A DNA stretch of 64,000 bases from Paenibacillus typhae (lineage in GTDB: Bacteria; Bacillota; Bacilli; Paenibacillales; Paenibacillaceae), in NCBI RefSeq assembly GCF_900099765.1, contig NZ_FNDX01000014.1:48283-112282 (forward strand), in the 5' to 3' direction. Made by a program: the position numbers and the translations under genes. The notes under the pieces are model-generated. The model was not told the origin of the DNA. It did not search any database and worked only from the letters and a program-made list of their open reading frames with translations. Numbering within the stretch: the first letter of the stretch is position 1; each line of letters starts with the position of its first letter. Below, in pieces: positions 7,598-14,737 of this stretch.

Positions 7598-9457
7598 ATG
7601 GATATGGCCGAATTGCCGCTCAAGCTGTCAGCAGGATGGCTGCGGGACCAATACAGAAGCGGAGTGCTCACGCCGGAGGCGGTTATCCGTGAAATTATCC
7701 GGCGTTCGCAGCAGGATCAGGAGCTGAATATCTGGATTGAGCCGCCGGACTACGGGCGGATACAGCCCTATCTGGAGGCTATAAGCCATTTGGACAGGGA
7801 GAAGTATCCGCTCTGGGGAATTCCGTTTGCGGTCAAGGATAATATCGATGTGCAGGGCTTCCCTACAACAGCCGCTTGTCCGCAATTCAGCTATATACCG
7901 GACAGGCATTCCTCTGTGGTGGAGCGTTTGGTCGGTGCCGGGGCGATTCCTGTAGGCAAAAGCAATCTGGATCAGTTCGCCACCGGACTGGTCGGCACAA
8001 GAAGTCCGCATGGGGCTGTGCATAACGCGCTCAGACCGGAATATATCAGCGGCGGCTCCAGCTCCGGCTCGGCAGTTGCTGTTGCGCGCGGCCAGGCGGC
8101 CTTCTCGCTGGGCACGGATACTGCCGGCTCCGGGCGTGTACCGGCAGCGCTGAATGGCCTGGTAGGGTATAAGCCCAGCCTGGGAGCCTGGCCCACCCTG
8201 GGGGTGGTTCCGGCCTGCGCCAGCCTGGACTGTGTCACGGTGTTCGCGAACAGCCTGGAGGATACACTGCTGGTTGACCGGCAGGTGCGCGGCCTGGATG
8301 CCTCCGATCCCTGGTCCCGCAGCATCCCCCGGCAGGCGGACCGGCTTCCTGCCAGGCTGCTGTTACCGGCAGATCCGCTTGGCTTCTATGGCCCTCATGA
8401 GGAGGAATACCGGCTGGCCTGGCAGGCAGCAGGCGACTCGCTCAAAAAGCTTGGCATTCCGGTAGAATACGTGGATTGTACGATGTTCTTCGAAGCCGCG
8501 TCCATCCTGTACGATGGCCCCTGGGTAGCCGAGCGCTGGGCCGGTCTGGGTGAATTTGTGGAGAATAACCGTGCCTCCGTGCTTCCTGTAACAGAACAGA
8601 TTTTATCGTCGGGAAAAGGGGCTCGGCATACAGCCTCCAGTCTGTTCCAGGCCATGCACCGGCTGCAGAGGTACAAGGCTAAAACCCGCGAGCTGCTGCA
8701 GGATGCGGTGCTGGTCATGCCCACCTGTGGAGGCACCTGGACCAGAGAGCAGGTGGAGCTGAATCCGGTCGGCACCAATTCGGATATGGGCCGCTACACC
8801 AATCATTGCAATCTGCTTGATCTGTCTGCGGTGGCCGTTCCTGCCGGAGATGCAGCGCAGGATTTGCCGTTCGGGATCACCTTGTTCGCACTCGCGGACA
8901 GCGAGCATTTGCTGGCGGGGACGGCAGGCCTTTTCCTTGGCCTTGGGGCTTCCGGGCTGAAGGATGCGGAGCTGGCTGGAGAGGTTGAAACAGCGGAAAC
9001 GGCAGAATCCGGAGAAATAGCGAAGACTGCAGAAACAGCAGATACAGCGATAACAGCAGACACAGCATCAGCGGCTGCTGCTCAGCAATATGCGATAATT
9101 GCCGTCTGCGGTCTGCACATGCGGGGTTACCCGCTTGAGAAGCAGATGACGGCCCATGGCGCTTATTTCTGGCGGGAGACGAGAACGGCGCCATGCTATG
9201 ACATGATCCGACTGCAGACTGTTCCTGCCAAACCGGGGCTGATTAAAAAAGCTCAGGGCGGAGCGTCCATTCAGCTCGAGCTATGGAAGATGCCGGTGCA
9301 ATCGGTCGGTGCATTTGCAGCCTTGATTCCAGCGCCGCTTGGGCTTGGGAGAGTGGAGCTTGAGGACGGCTCTGAGGTTATGGGCTTCATCTGCGAGGGC
9401 TACGCCGAGACAGAAGCGGATAATATAACGGCCAGCGGCGGCTGGCGTTATGCCTGA
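7598..9457 (+). CDS. atzF: Allophanate hydrolase
   Basis: This 619-residue protein has an amidase-signature domain with the Ser-cisSer-Lys triad: Lys80 (PFAVKDNIDV), Ser154 (SGGSSSGSA) and Ser178 (TDTAGSGR). These spacings match AtzF-type allophanate hydrolases. The C-terminal 120 residues (AIIAVCGLHMRGYPLEKQM onward) match the allophanate hydrolase C-terminal domain. The enzyme turns allophanate into ammonia and CO2, completing the pathway. TAGGAGA before 7598 sets the start; an in-frame ATG at 7559 would overlap the regulator gene. Oddly, residues about 461-497 form a low-complexity linker of repeated AET/TAD units between the domains. The gene ends the operon. Confidence 0.92.
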   Translation: MDMAELPLKLSAGWLRDQYRSGVLTPEAVIREIIRRSQQDQELNIWIEPPDYGRIQPYLEAISHLDREKYPLWGIPFAVKDNIDVQGFPTTAACPQFSYIPDRHSSVVERLVGAGAIPVGKSNLDQFATGLVGTRSPHGAVHNALRPEYISGGSSSGSAVAVARGQAAFSLGTDTAGSGRVPAALNGLVGYKPSLGAWPTLGVVPACASLDCVTVFANSLEDTLLVDRQVRGLDASDPWSRSIPRQADRLPARLLLPADPLGFYGPHEEEYRLAWQAAGDSLKKLGIPVEYVDCTMFFEAASILYDGPWVAERWAGLGEFVENNRASVLPVTEQILSSGKGARHTASSLFQAMHRLQRYKAKTRELLQDAVLVMPTCGGTWTREQVELNPVGTNSDMGRYTNHCNLLDLSAVAVPAGDAAQDLPFGITLFALADSEHLLAGTAGLFLGLGASGLKDAELAGEVETAETAESGEIAKTAETADTAITADTASAAAAQQYAIIAVCGLHMRGYPLEKQMTAHGAYFWRETRTAPCYDMIRLQTVPAKPGLIKKAQGGASIQLELWKMPVQSVGAFAALIPAPLGLGRVELEDGSEVMGFICEGYAETEADNITASGGWRYA

Positions 9458-9480
9458 TGTTCATCCGGATACCGCCTGGA

Positions 9481-9509
9481 TTGACAATAAATTGTGAATT
9501 GGCTATACT
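9481..9509 (+). promoter_or_regulatory. Promoter of tyrS leader
   Basis: TTGACA at 9481-9486, a 17-bp spacer and TATACT at 9504-9509 form a near-consensus sigma-A promoter just upstream of the T-box leader. Confidence 0.85.
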
Positions 9510-9537
9510 TTCTGTAATCTTATAGTTTGTATACGTT

Positions 9538-9779
9538 GAATGAGCGCAGTAGCAGCTTAGTCCCTGTCACAGAAAGCCGGGGGGTGATGGAACCCGGTAC
9601 ATACGAGGGCTGCGAAATACACTCTGGAGTATCTTGGGTAATGCCAAGCGGGAGCAAGCGAACGATAACTCGCTTATGAGTGGTATGGATCGGCTGATTT
9701 TAGGCTGTCCGTGCAATTTGGGTGGTAACACGGTTAATTCAATCGTCCCTGTGTCTGAATAGACAAGGGGCGATTTTTT
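9538..9779 (+). ncRNA. T-box riboswitch, tyrosine-specific
   Basis: The leader has a Stem I region beginning near GAATGAGCGCAGTAG, a putative specifier UAC (Tyr, 9618-9620) in the context GCGAAA-UAC-A, and the T-box sequence GGGTGGTAACACGG at 9719-9732, followed by an attenuator hairpin and T-run (9740-9779). Uncharged tRNA-Tyr pairing should favour the antiterminator and allow tyrS transcription. About 135 further leader bases lie between attenuator and gene, without an obvious feature. Confidence 0.88.
9740..9779 (+). terminator. T-box attenuator terminator upstream of tyrS
   Basis: AATCGTCCCTTGTC-type arms (9741-9754 and 9761-9774, with slight mispairing) are followed by TTTTTT. The 5' arm overlaps the region that would pair with the T-box bulge. 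Confidence 0.8.
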
Positions 9780-9915
9780 GCGTTTGCCGGGCTGACGGCC
9801 TGTTTGCCGAATATACAGCTGTTAACGGTCCGCAGAACTTTACCACAACCCGGATGATGCTCATCCTCCAACGTATCTCACTAACCATACCTGATCACTG
9901 ACAAAGGGGCTGTAC

Positions 9916-11181
9916 ATGTTGAATATTATTGATGAACTGGAATGGCGCGACGCCATTAATCAGCAGACGGATGCGGAAGGGCTGCGGGAATTAACGAATA
10001 CTAAGGCGGTTTCGCTGTATTGCGGCGTAGACCCGACCGGAGACAGTATGCATATCGGGCATCTGATCCCGTTTATGGTGCTGAGACGCTTTCAGCTGGC
10101 CGGGCACCGTCCGGTGATTCTGATCGGCGGTGCTACCGGAACAATCGGTGATCCGAGCGGACGACAGAGCGAGCGCTCCCTGCAGACTCTGGAGCAGGTG
10201 CAGGAGAACGTGGATGCGCTGACTGCGCAGATGAAGAAGCTGTTTATCTCCGAGGATGACGCCAACCAGGTTCGTCTGGTTAACAACTACGACTGGACCA
10301 AGAATATCAATGTGATTGAATTTCTGCGCGACTTCGGCAAAAACTTCAGCATCAACACGATGCTATCCAAGGATGTAGTCTCCAGCAGGCTGGACAGCGG
10401 AATTTCGTTCACCGAGTTCTCGTACCAGATTCTGCAGTCGATCGACTACCTGCACCTGTACAAGCATGAGGATGTGCAGCTGCAGATCGGCGGCTCCGAC
10501 CAATGGGGCAATATCACAAGCGGTCTGGACCTGATCCGTAAAAAAGAAGGCAACGAAGCCAAAGCGTTCGGCCTCACCATCCCGCTGATGCTTAAGGCTG
10601 ACGGCACCAAGTTCGGCAAAACCGCCGGCGGCGCTGTGTGGCTCGATCCGAAGAAAACTACCCCTTATGAGTTCTACCAGTTCTGGGCGAACACGGATGA
10701 CCGGGATGTAATCAAATACCTCAAGTATTTCACGTTCCTTAGCAAAGAGGAGATCGAAGCTCTTGCAGCCAAGGTTGAATCCGAGCCGCACAAACGGGAA
10801 GCGCAGAAGGCACTTGCAGAAGAAATGACCCGGTTCGTGCATGGTGAAGCGCTGCTGGAGCAGGCGAAGCGGATTACTGCCGCCCTGTTCAGCGGCGACA
10901 TCCGCTCCCTGACCGCTGATGAGATTGAGGAAGGCTTCAAGGAAATGCCTACCTATACCGCCACTAACGAAACGAAGAATATCGTGGAATGGCTGGTTGA
11001 CCTTGGCATTGAGCCGTCCAAGCGCCAGGCGCGTGAGGACATCACCAAGGGAGCTATTTCGATCAACGGCGAACGTGTCAATGAGCTGGAGGTTGATATT
11101 ACCGCCGGGCACGCTATCGGCGGCAAGTTCATCATCGTCCGCAAGGGCAAGAAAAACTACAGCCTGGTAAAACTGGTTTAA
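9916..11181 (+). CDS. tyrS: Tyrosyl-tRNA synthetase
   Basis: This 421-residue cytoplasmic enzyme charges tRNA-Tyr. The class I HIGH motif is at residues 46-49 (SMHIGHL) and the KMSKS-equivalent is KFGKT at 232-236. The tyrosine-binding GSDQWGNITSG is present, and an S4-like RNA-binding domain ends the protein (KRQAREDITKGAISINGERV). The length is typical of bacterial TyrRS. The ATG follows AAAGGGG. Expression is controlled by the tyrosine T-box upstream, and a strong terminator follows, so the gene is monocistronic. Confidence 0.97.
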   Translation: MLNIIDELEWRDAINQQTDAEGLRELTNTKAVSLYCGVDPTGDSMHIGHLIPFMVLRRFQLAGHRPVILIGGATGTIGDPSGRQSERSLQTLEQVQENVDALTAQMKKLFISEDDANQVRLVNNYDWTKNINVIEFLRDFGKNFSINTMLSKDVVSSRLDSGISFTEFSYQILQSIDYLHLYKHEDVQLQIGGSDQWGNITSGLDLIRKKEGNEAKAFGLTIPLMLKADGTKFGKTAGGAVWLDPKKTTPYEFYQFWANTDDRDVIKYLKYFTFLSKEEIEALAAKVESEPHKREAQKALAEEMTRFVHGEALLEQAKRITAALFSGDIRSLTADEIEEGFKEMPTYTATNETKNIVEWLVDLGIEPSKRQAREDITKGAISINGERVNELEVDITAGHAIGGKFIIVRKGKKNYSLVKLV

Positions 11182-11188
11182 GCTGCGG

Positions 11189-11230
11189 GCGGCGGATTAG
11201 AGGCGAAAATGCCCTGATCCGCCGCTTTTG
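11189..11230 (+). terminator. Terminator of tyrS
   Basis: GCGGCGGATTAG (11189-11200) pairs with CTGATCCGCCGC (11214-11225) in a 12-bp stem, followed by TTTT. Confidence 0.85.
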
Positions 11231-11357
11231 TGTTTGAAGGGAAGTTATGAAGGAGATATTTTGAGTGTGATGCGGCGGATTGCACAAAAAGACTGAGATC
11301 CGGCAGATAAGGGGGAATATCCCACTAAGTGTGCCGTTGAAGGGCTGAACACCAGAA

Positions 11358-11549
11358 ATGAAAGGGAAAAATCCCTTTGATTCGGCTGCAATCGGCTCAA
11401 ACGCCGAAATGAAAGGGAAAAGTCCCTTTGAATCAGCTACAACTAGCCTAAACGCCGAAATGAAAGGGAAAAATCCCTTTGATTTAGCCGCAACTAGGCT
11501 AAACGCTGAAATGAAAGGGAAAACTCCCTTTCCTTTAATGAATGAAGGT
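11358..11549. repeat. 51-bp tandem repeat, about 3.8 copies, each with a palindrome
   Basis: Units begin at 11358, 11409, 11460 and 11511. Each starts with ATGAAAGGGAAAAATCCCTTT or a close variant, in which AAAGGGA and TCCCTTT form an inverted repeat. The period is 17 codons and one frame (11358-11555) stays open, reading MKGKNPFD-type units, but there is no convincing ribosome site. I regard it as intergenic repeat DNA. A diverged single copy lies at about 37575-37625. The rest of 11231-11755 holds no gene apart from the Fur-box-like site. Confidence 0.85.
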
Positions 11550-11673
11550 AACTAGTCTTAAGGTTTCTGACGAGGGTGAGTTGGTTCAAGGTAACCGGTG
11601 GACGGTGTGATGTGGTTAAAGGGACTCACTAGTATGGGCATTACGTATATTACCTTAGTTTTCATTTACACAT

Positions 11674-11688
11674 TGATAATAATTATCA
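11674..11688. promoter_or_regulatory. Perfect Fur-box (7-1-7) motif without an adjacent target gene
   Basis: TGATAATAATTATCA equals the Bacillus Fur 7-1-7 motif TGATAAT-N-ATTATCA with no mismatch; the flanks extend the palindrome by one or two bases. It lies between converging or distant genes: the small minus-strand gene reads toward it, and the nearest plus-strand gene starts 545 bp downstream. Function is inferred from the motif alone. Confidence 0.5.
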
Positions 11689-11755
11689 ATTGATCAATTG
11701 ATTTACAGTGTACCATACACCCTGTTATTCACTGTTTTCTCTTGCAGGACGCCGT

Positions 11756-11941
11756 TTAGTCTTCCAGCTGCTCCAGCTCATCCTCCAGCCCGGCCAGCTT
11801 CTTCCGGATGGCGGCGGCAAGCTCCACATCGCCGGCTTCTTCAGCCTGCGCTAATGCGTCCTGAGCTAAGCTGATCTGATACTCCAGATAGGTGTAATCC
11901 GATGAAGCTCCGGTGCGGGCTGATCGTTGCGAATAGGTCAT
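11756..11941 (-). CDS. Small hypothetical protein (61 aa)
   Basis: I do not recognise this protein. It is preceded on its strand by AAAGGAGC about eight bases before the ATG, which supports translation. The N-terminal 20 residues are polar (MTYSQRSARTGASSDYTY); the rest is a charged, alanine-rich, heptad-like sequence (ISLAQDALAQAEEAGDVELA, then AAIRKKLAGLEDELEQLED) expected to form one or two amphipathic helices or a short coiled coil. There is no signal peptide or membrane segment. It stands alone between the repeat array and the GntR-type gene. Confidence 0.65.
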   Translation of the reverse strand: MTYSQRSARTGASSDYTYLEYQISLAQDALAQAEEAGDVELAAAIRKKLAGLEDELEQLED

Positions 11942-12232
11942 AATCTCATAGCTCCTTTTTTACATGGCAGGATCGTTTCTTGGCTGTTGCCATTAGTATG
12001 TCCATATTACTAGCTTCTCGGGATACGCTCAACCTGTGAACGTTCAAAAACTATCAGCAGCTGCTTAACCCTCTGCACCGGAAAGAACACCTGCAGCAGT
12101 CCAAGGCTCCCGGTAAGCTCCACTAACCGGTACATGAAACATGGCGTTTCTGTATAAACTGTGCGCTGATTATGATATATTTAACAGTAAGCTTTACGAA
12201 GTGACAGCAACAGACCTGAAAGGGAGTACTTC

Positions 12233-12955
12233 ATGACACAATTTGTTTACAAGCAGATTATTGATGACCTCAAAATGAAAATTTTTGCCGGAGAATATCC
12301 GGATATGCGCCTGCCGGATGAACGGACGCTCAGTGAGACCTACCAGGTCAGCCGCAGCTCAATCAAACGGGCGCTCGCCAAAATGGAGAGTGTCGGCATT
12401 ATTTTCAAAAAACGGGGCTCAGGCACCTTTATCAATCCCTTGTACATAAAAAATGAATCCATCTTCAATTATGAAGGCTCTAATCTGGGAGTTACCGACA
12501 ATTTCCAGATGCACGGAACGAAACCCAAAGTCAAGGTGCTGAGTTTCGAGGTTATTCCTCCGACCAAAGAGCTGCAGCGGGATTTGTTCCTCGGGCCCCA
12601 TGATTTTGTGTACAAAATCGTCCGGCTCCGGCTGTTCGACGATGAACCGTTCATGATTGAAACAGGCTACATCCCGATCAAGATTGTCCAGGATCTCAAC
12701 CAGACGATTATTGAAGGCTCGATCTTTAATTATCTGGAGGATTCGCGCAATCTCGCTGTCACCAAATCATTCCTGTCTGTTTTTGCAGAGCCGTCAGAGC
12801 CTCATGACCAGGAGCTGCTGCACCTGTCACCGAATGAGCCTGTAAGTATCATGGAAGGGATTTTCTTCCTCGATAACGGCACTCCGCTTGAATTCTCACA
12901 TATGAGATTCCACTACAAATATCTGAAGTTTAATACCTTTGTATCCGTCACGTAG
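12233..12955 (+). CDS. GntR-family transcriptional regulator with UTRA domain
   Basis: This 240-residue protein has an N-terminal winged helix-turn-helix (about residues 5-70, including LPDERTLSETYQVSRSSIKR and RGSGTFI) and a C-terminal UTRA ligand domain of the HutC subfamily (KVKVLSFEVIPPTKELQRDL through EFSHMRFHYKYLKF). Such regulators usually bind sugar phosphates or small metabolites. The ATG follows AAAGGGAG. It is monocistronic, with a terminator directly after it, and no likely target operon adjoins it, so its effector cannot be inferred. Confidence 0.9.
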   Translation: MTQFVYKQIIDDLKMKIFAGEYPDMRLPDERTLSETYQVSRSSIKRALAKMESVGIIFKKRGSGTFINPLYIKNESIFNYEGSNLGVTDNFQMHGTKPKVKVLSFEVIPPTKELQRDLFLGPHDFVYKIVRLRLFDDEPFMIETGYIPIKIVQDLNQTIIEGSIFNYLEDSRNLAVTKSFLSVFAEPSEPHDQELLHLSPNEPVSIMEGIFFLDNGTPLEFSHMRFHYKYLKFNTFVSVT

Positions 12956-12961
12956 GTGCAG

Positions 12962-12991
12962 GTCCGGGAAATGTCCCGGACTTCTTTTTTT
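12962..12991 (+). terminator. Terminator of the GntR-family gene
   Basis: GTCCGGGAAATGTCCCGGAC forms an 8-bp perfect stem with a four-base loop, followed by TTCTTTTTTT. Confidence 0.9.
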
Positions 12992-13022
12992 GCGGGGAGA
13001 GAATGGGGGGAAACAGCGATAA

Positions 13023-14414
13023 CTATAAGCAGTCCTCATAGGCACCAAACGCAGCTGTAAAAGTAACCGTCGTGCCTGTTTGGCCAGAGTCTGCGGAATC
13101 GATACGGATCTCTCCGTTCATCAGTTCTACAATCCGCTGGCAGATCGCCAGTCCCAGTCCGGTGCCTTCTGTCTGCCGGGTTTTACCGGAATCAGCCCGG
13201 TAGAAAGGAAGAAACAGCTGGCTGCACATCTCCGGAGGTATACCGATGCCGGTATCCTGAACCGTAAACTGCAGCCGGATTGTATCACTGGTAGCTGCAA
13301 TAAGGAGTACTGTAACAGAAATTTTCCCCTCCTCTGTAAATTTAACGGCATTCCCCAATAAGTTAAGCAGAACCTGCCTGAGCCGCCCGTCATCCCCGAC
13401 AAGGATTTCCGGAATATCAGGATCAACCGACAAGTCTACCTCCAGCTGTTTGTTCCGGATTGCTACAATGAGCAGATCCAGCGTCTCCGCAATGGATTCC
13501 CGCACACTGAATGCTTCAGACAGCAGCTGACCGAAACCGGACTCCAGCTTACTGTAATCCAGAATATCGTTCACGATCCGCAGCAGTGTCTTCCCGCTTC
13601 TCTGGATAGTGGCAACGTACTCCTTCTGCACATTCTCCAGCGGCGTTGCCGCCAGCAGTTCCGCCATGCCCAGCACACCGTTCATCGGCGTTCTGATCTC
13701 ATGGTTCATCATGGCGATGAACTCATTTTTGGCCTGGTTGGCCATTTGCATAGCTTCCTTTTCGATTAGAAGATGCTTCTGCTCATTCAGCAGCTGTCTT
13801 TGTACAGACAGGGAGGGGAAAATAATTTCTTCTGCTGCTTGATGCTTATAAAGGGGCGATTTATAAAACTCGGTATCAGTCATGACATACTCATGCTCTC
13901 TGATAAGCCCGGTCTGCAGGGAAGCAGAAATCTCGTACGCATTATAGGCGCATACAGATACCATCCCGTATTCCCGCACAAAATCGGCTGTCTGCCGCTC
14001 GTAGGCCATCAGATTTTCCCGGATTGTGAGCTCATTGTGCTCCCCCCAGGTCAAGACATTGGCCCATGTGCGGAGGGAGTAGTCCTTCTGCTGGATTGCC
14101 GCGGTTATTTTCTCAAAATGAGACACGATGTGCTGGAAATTGAAATCTCCCCGGGAACCGTAATAATCAATGTTGTTGGCATAATGGAGATAGTGAAGCC
14201 TGTCGGCCAGACTGCTGCTGCCCAGCTTTTCCAGGATCGTCTCATAAACGCCGGCCTGCTCAATAAACAAAATGTGATGATTGTGCTCAATTGCCGTTGT
14301 GATATATGAAAGAGCATTATCAATATAACGATCATAATCCTCAAACAGATAGATGATGTGTCCGCCGTCTGTAACACTTGTTAAAGAATTTAACGTTATT
14401 GCCTGTCTGCTCAT
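13023..14414 (-). CDS. Sensor histidine kinase with N-terminal MEDS domain
   Basis: This 463-residue protein has an N-terminal MEDS (DcmR-type sensory) domain, about residues 15-180, recognisable from HIIYLFEDYDRYIDNALSYI and the later LRTWANVLTWGEHNELTIRE. A dimerisation/phosphoacceptor domain follows (NEFIAMMNHEIRTPMNGVLG, histidine in NHEIRT), then a HATPase with N box (LLNLLGNAVKFTEEG), G1 (QDTGIGIP) and G2 (GTGLGLAIC). It has no transmembrane segment, so it is probably cytosolic, and no receiver domain. No response regulator gene is adjacent, so it is an orphan. GAGGAG eight bases upstream selects the ATG at 14414 over more distal in-frame starts. Confidence 0.9.
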   Translation of the reverse strand: MSRQAITLNSLTSVTDGGHIIYLFEDYDRYIDNALSYITTAIEHNHHILFIEQAGVYETILEKLGSSSLADRLHYLHYANNIDYYGSRGDFNFQHIVSHFEKITAAIQQKDYSLRTWANVLTWGEHNELTIRENLMAYERQTADFVREYGMVSVCAYNAYEISASLQTGLIREHEYVMTDTEFYKSPLYKHQAAEEIIFPSLSVQRQLLNEQKHLLIEKEAMQMANQAKNEFIAMMNHEIRTPMNGVLGMAELLAATPLENVQKEYVATIQRSGKTLLRIVNDILDYSKLESGFGQLLSEAFSVRESIAETLDLLIVAIRNKQLEVDLSVDPDIPEILVGDDGRLRQVLLNLLGNAVKFTEEGKISVTVLLIAATSDTIRLQFTVQDTGIGIPPEMCSQLFLPFYRADSGKTRQTEGTGLGLAICQRIVELMNGEIRIDSADSGQTGTTVTFTAAFGAYEDCL

Positions 14415-14737
14415 AATGGGGCTCCTCATTGCTGCAAGTTTATCTATTACTATAATTGAAAATAATATCTTCGTCACTTTTTCTTCAGCTGGCGGGGAAA
14501 CATTACTATGAATCCTTTTATTTACTAATTATTGAATGTAAGAAACTGGCTAAATACATAGCGGAAGAGCGTTTTCCCAGACAATTACCTGCACATTTCA
14601 TACTATGTTCAAAATTTCACAAAATTGGACCGTATCACTTGTCTAAAAGGTTGTATTTATTTTTTTCAGAGGTATGATGTACCTGTAGAGAAAAAAGAAT
14701 GGTAATTATAAATACAATCATTTAGGGAGTGGAGAAA
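14415..14737. promoter_or_regulatory. Divergent intergenic region with probable xfp promoter
   Basis: No gene is visible. TTGTAT (14651-14656), a 16-bp spacer and TATGAT (14673-14678) form a plausible promoter for the phosphoketolase gene. GGAAGAGCGTTTTCCC at 14563-14578 is a weak, imperfect cre-like palindrome. Confidence 0.4.

Noticed and set aside
11358..11549. CRISPR array
   Set aside because: The repeats are contiguous without unique spacers, and no cas gene is present. The 21-bp repeat at 49480 and the 14-bp repeat at 17276 fail for the same reason.
11358..11555. A 65-codon repeat-encoded peptide as a real gene
   Set aside because: The open frame follows from a 51-bp repeat length divisible by three. 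No ribosome site precedes it and the units are palindromic DNA repeats.
14456..14677. A 73-codon open frame between the kinase and phosphoketolase genes
   Set aside because: It is AT-rich, overlaps the kinase's upstream region and the likely xfp promoter, and has no ribosome site.
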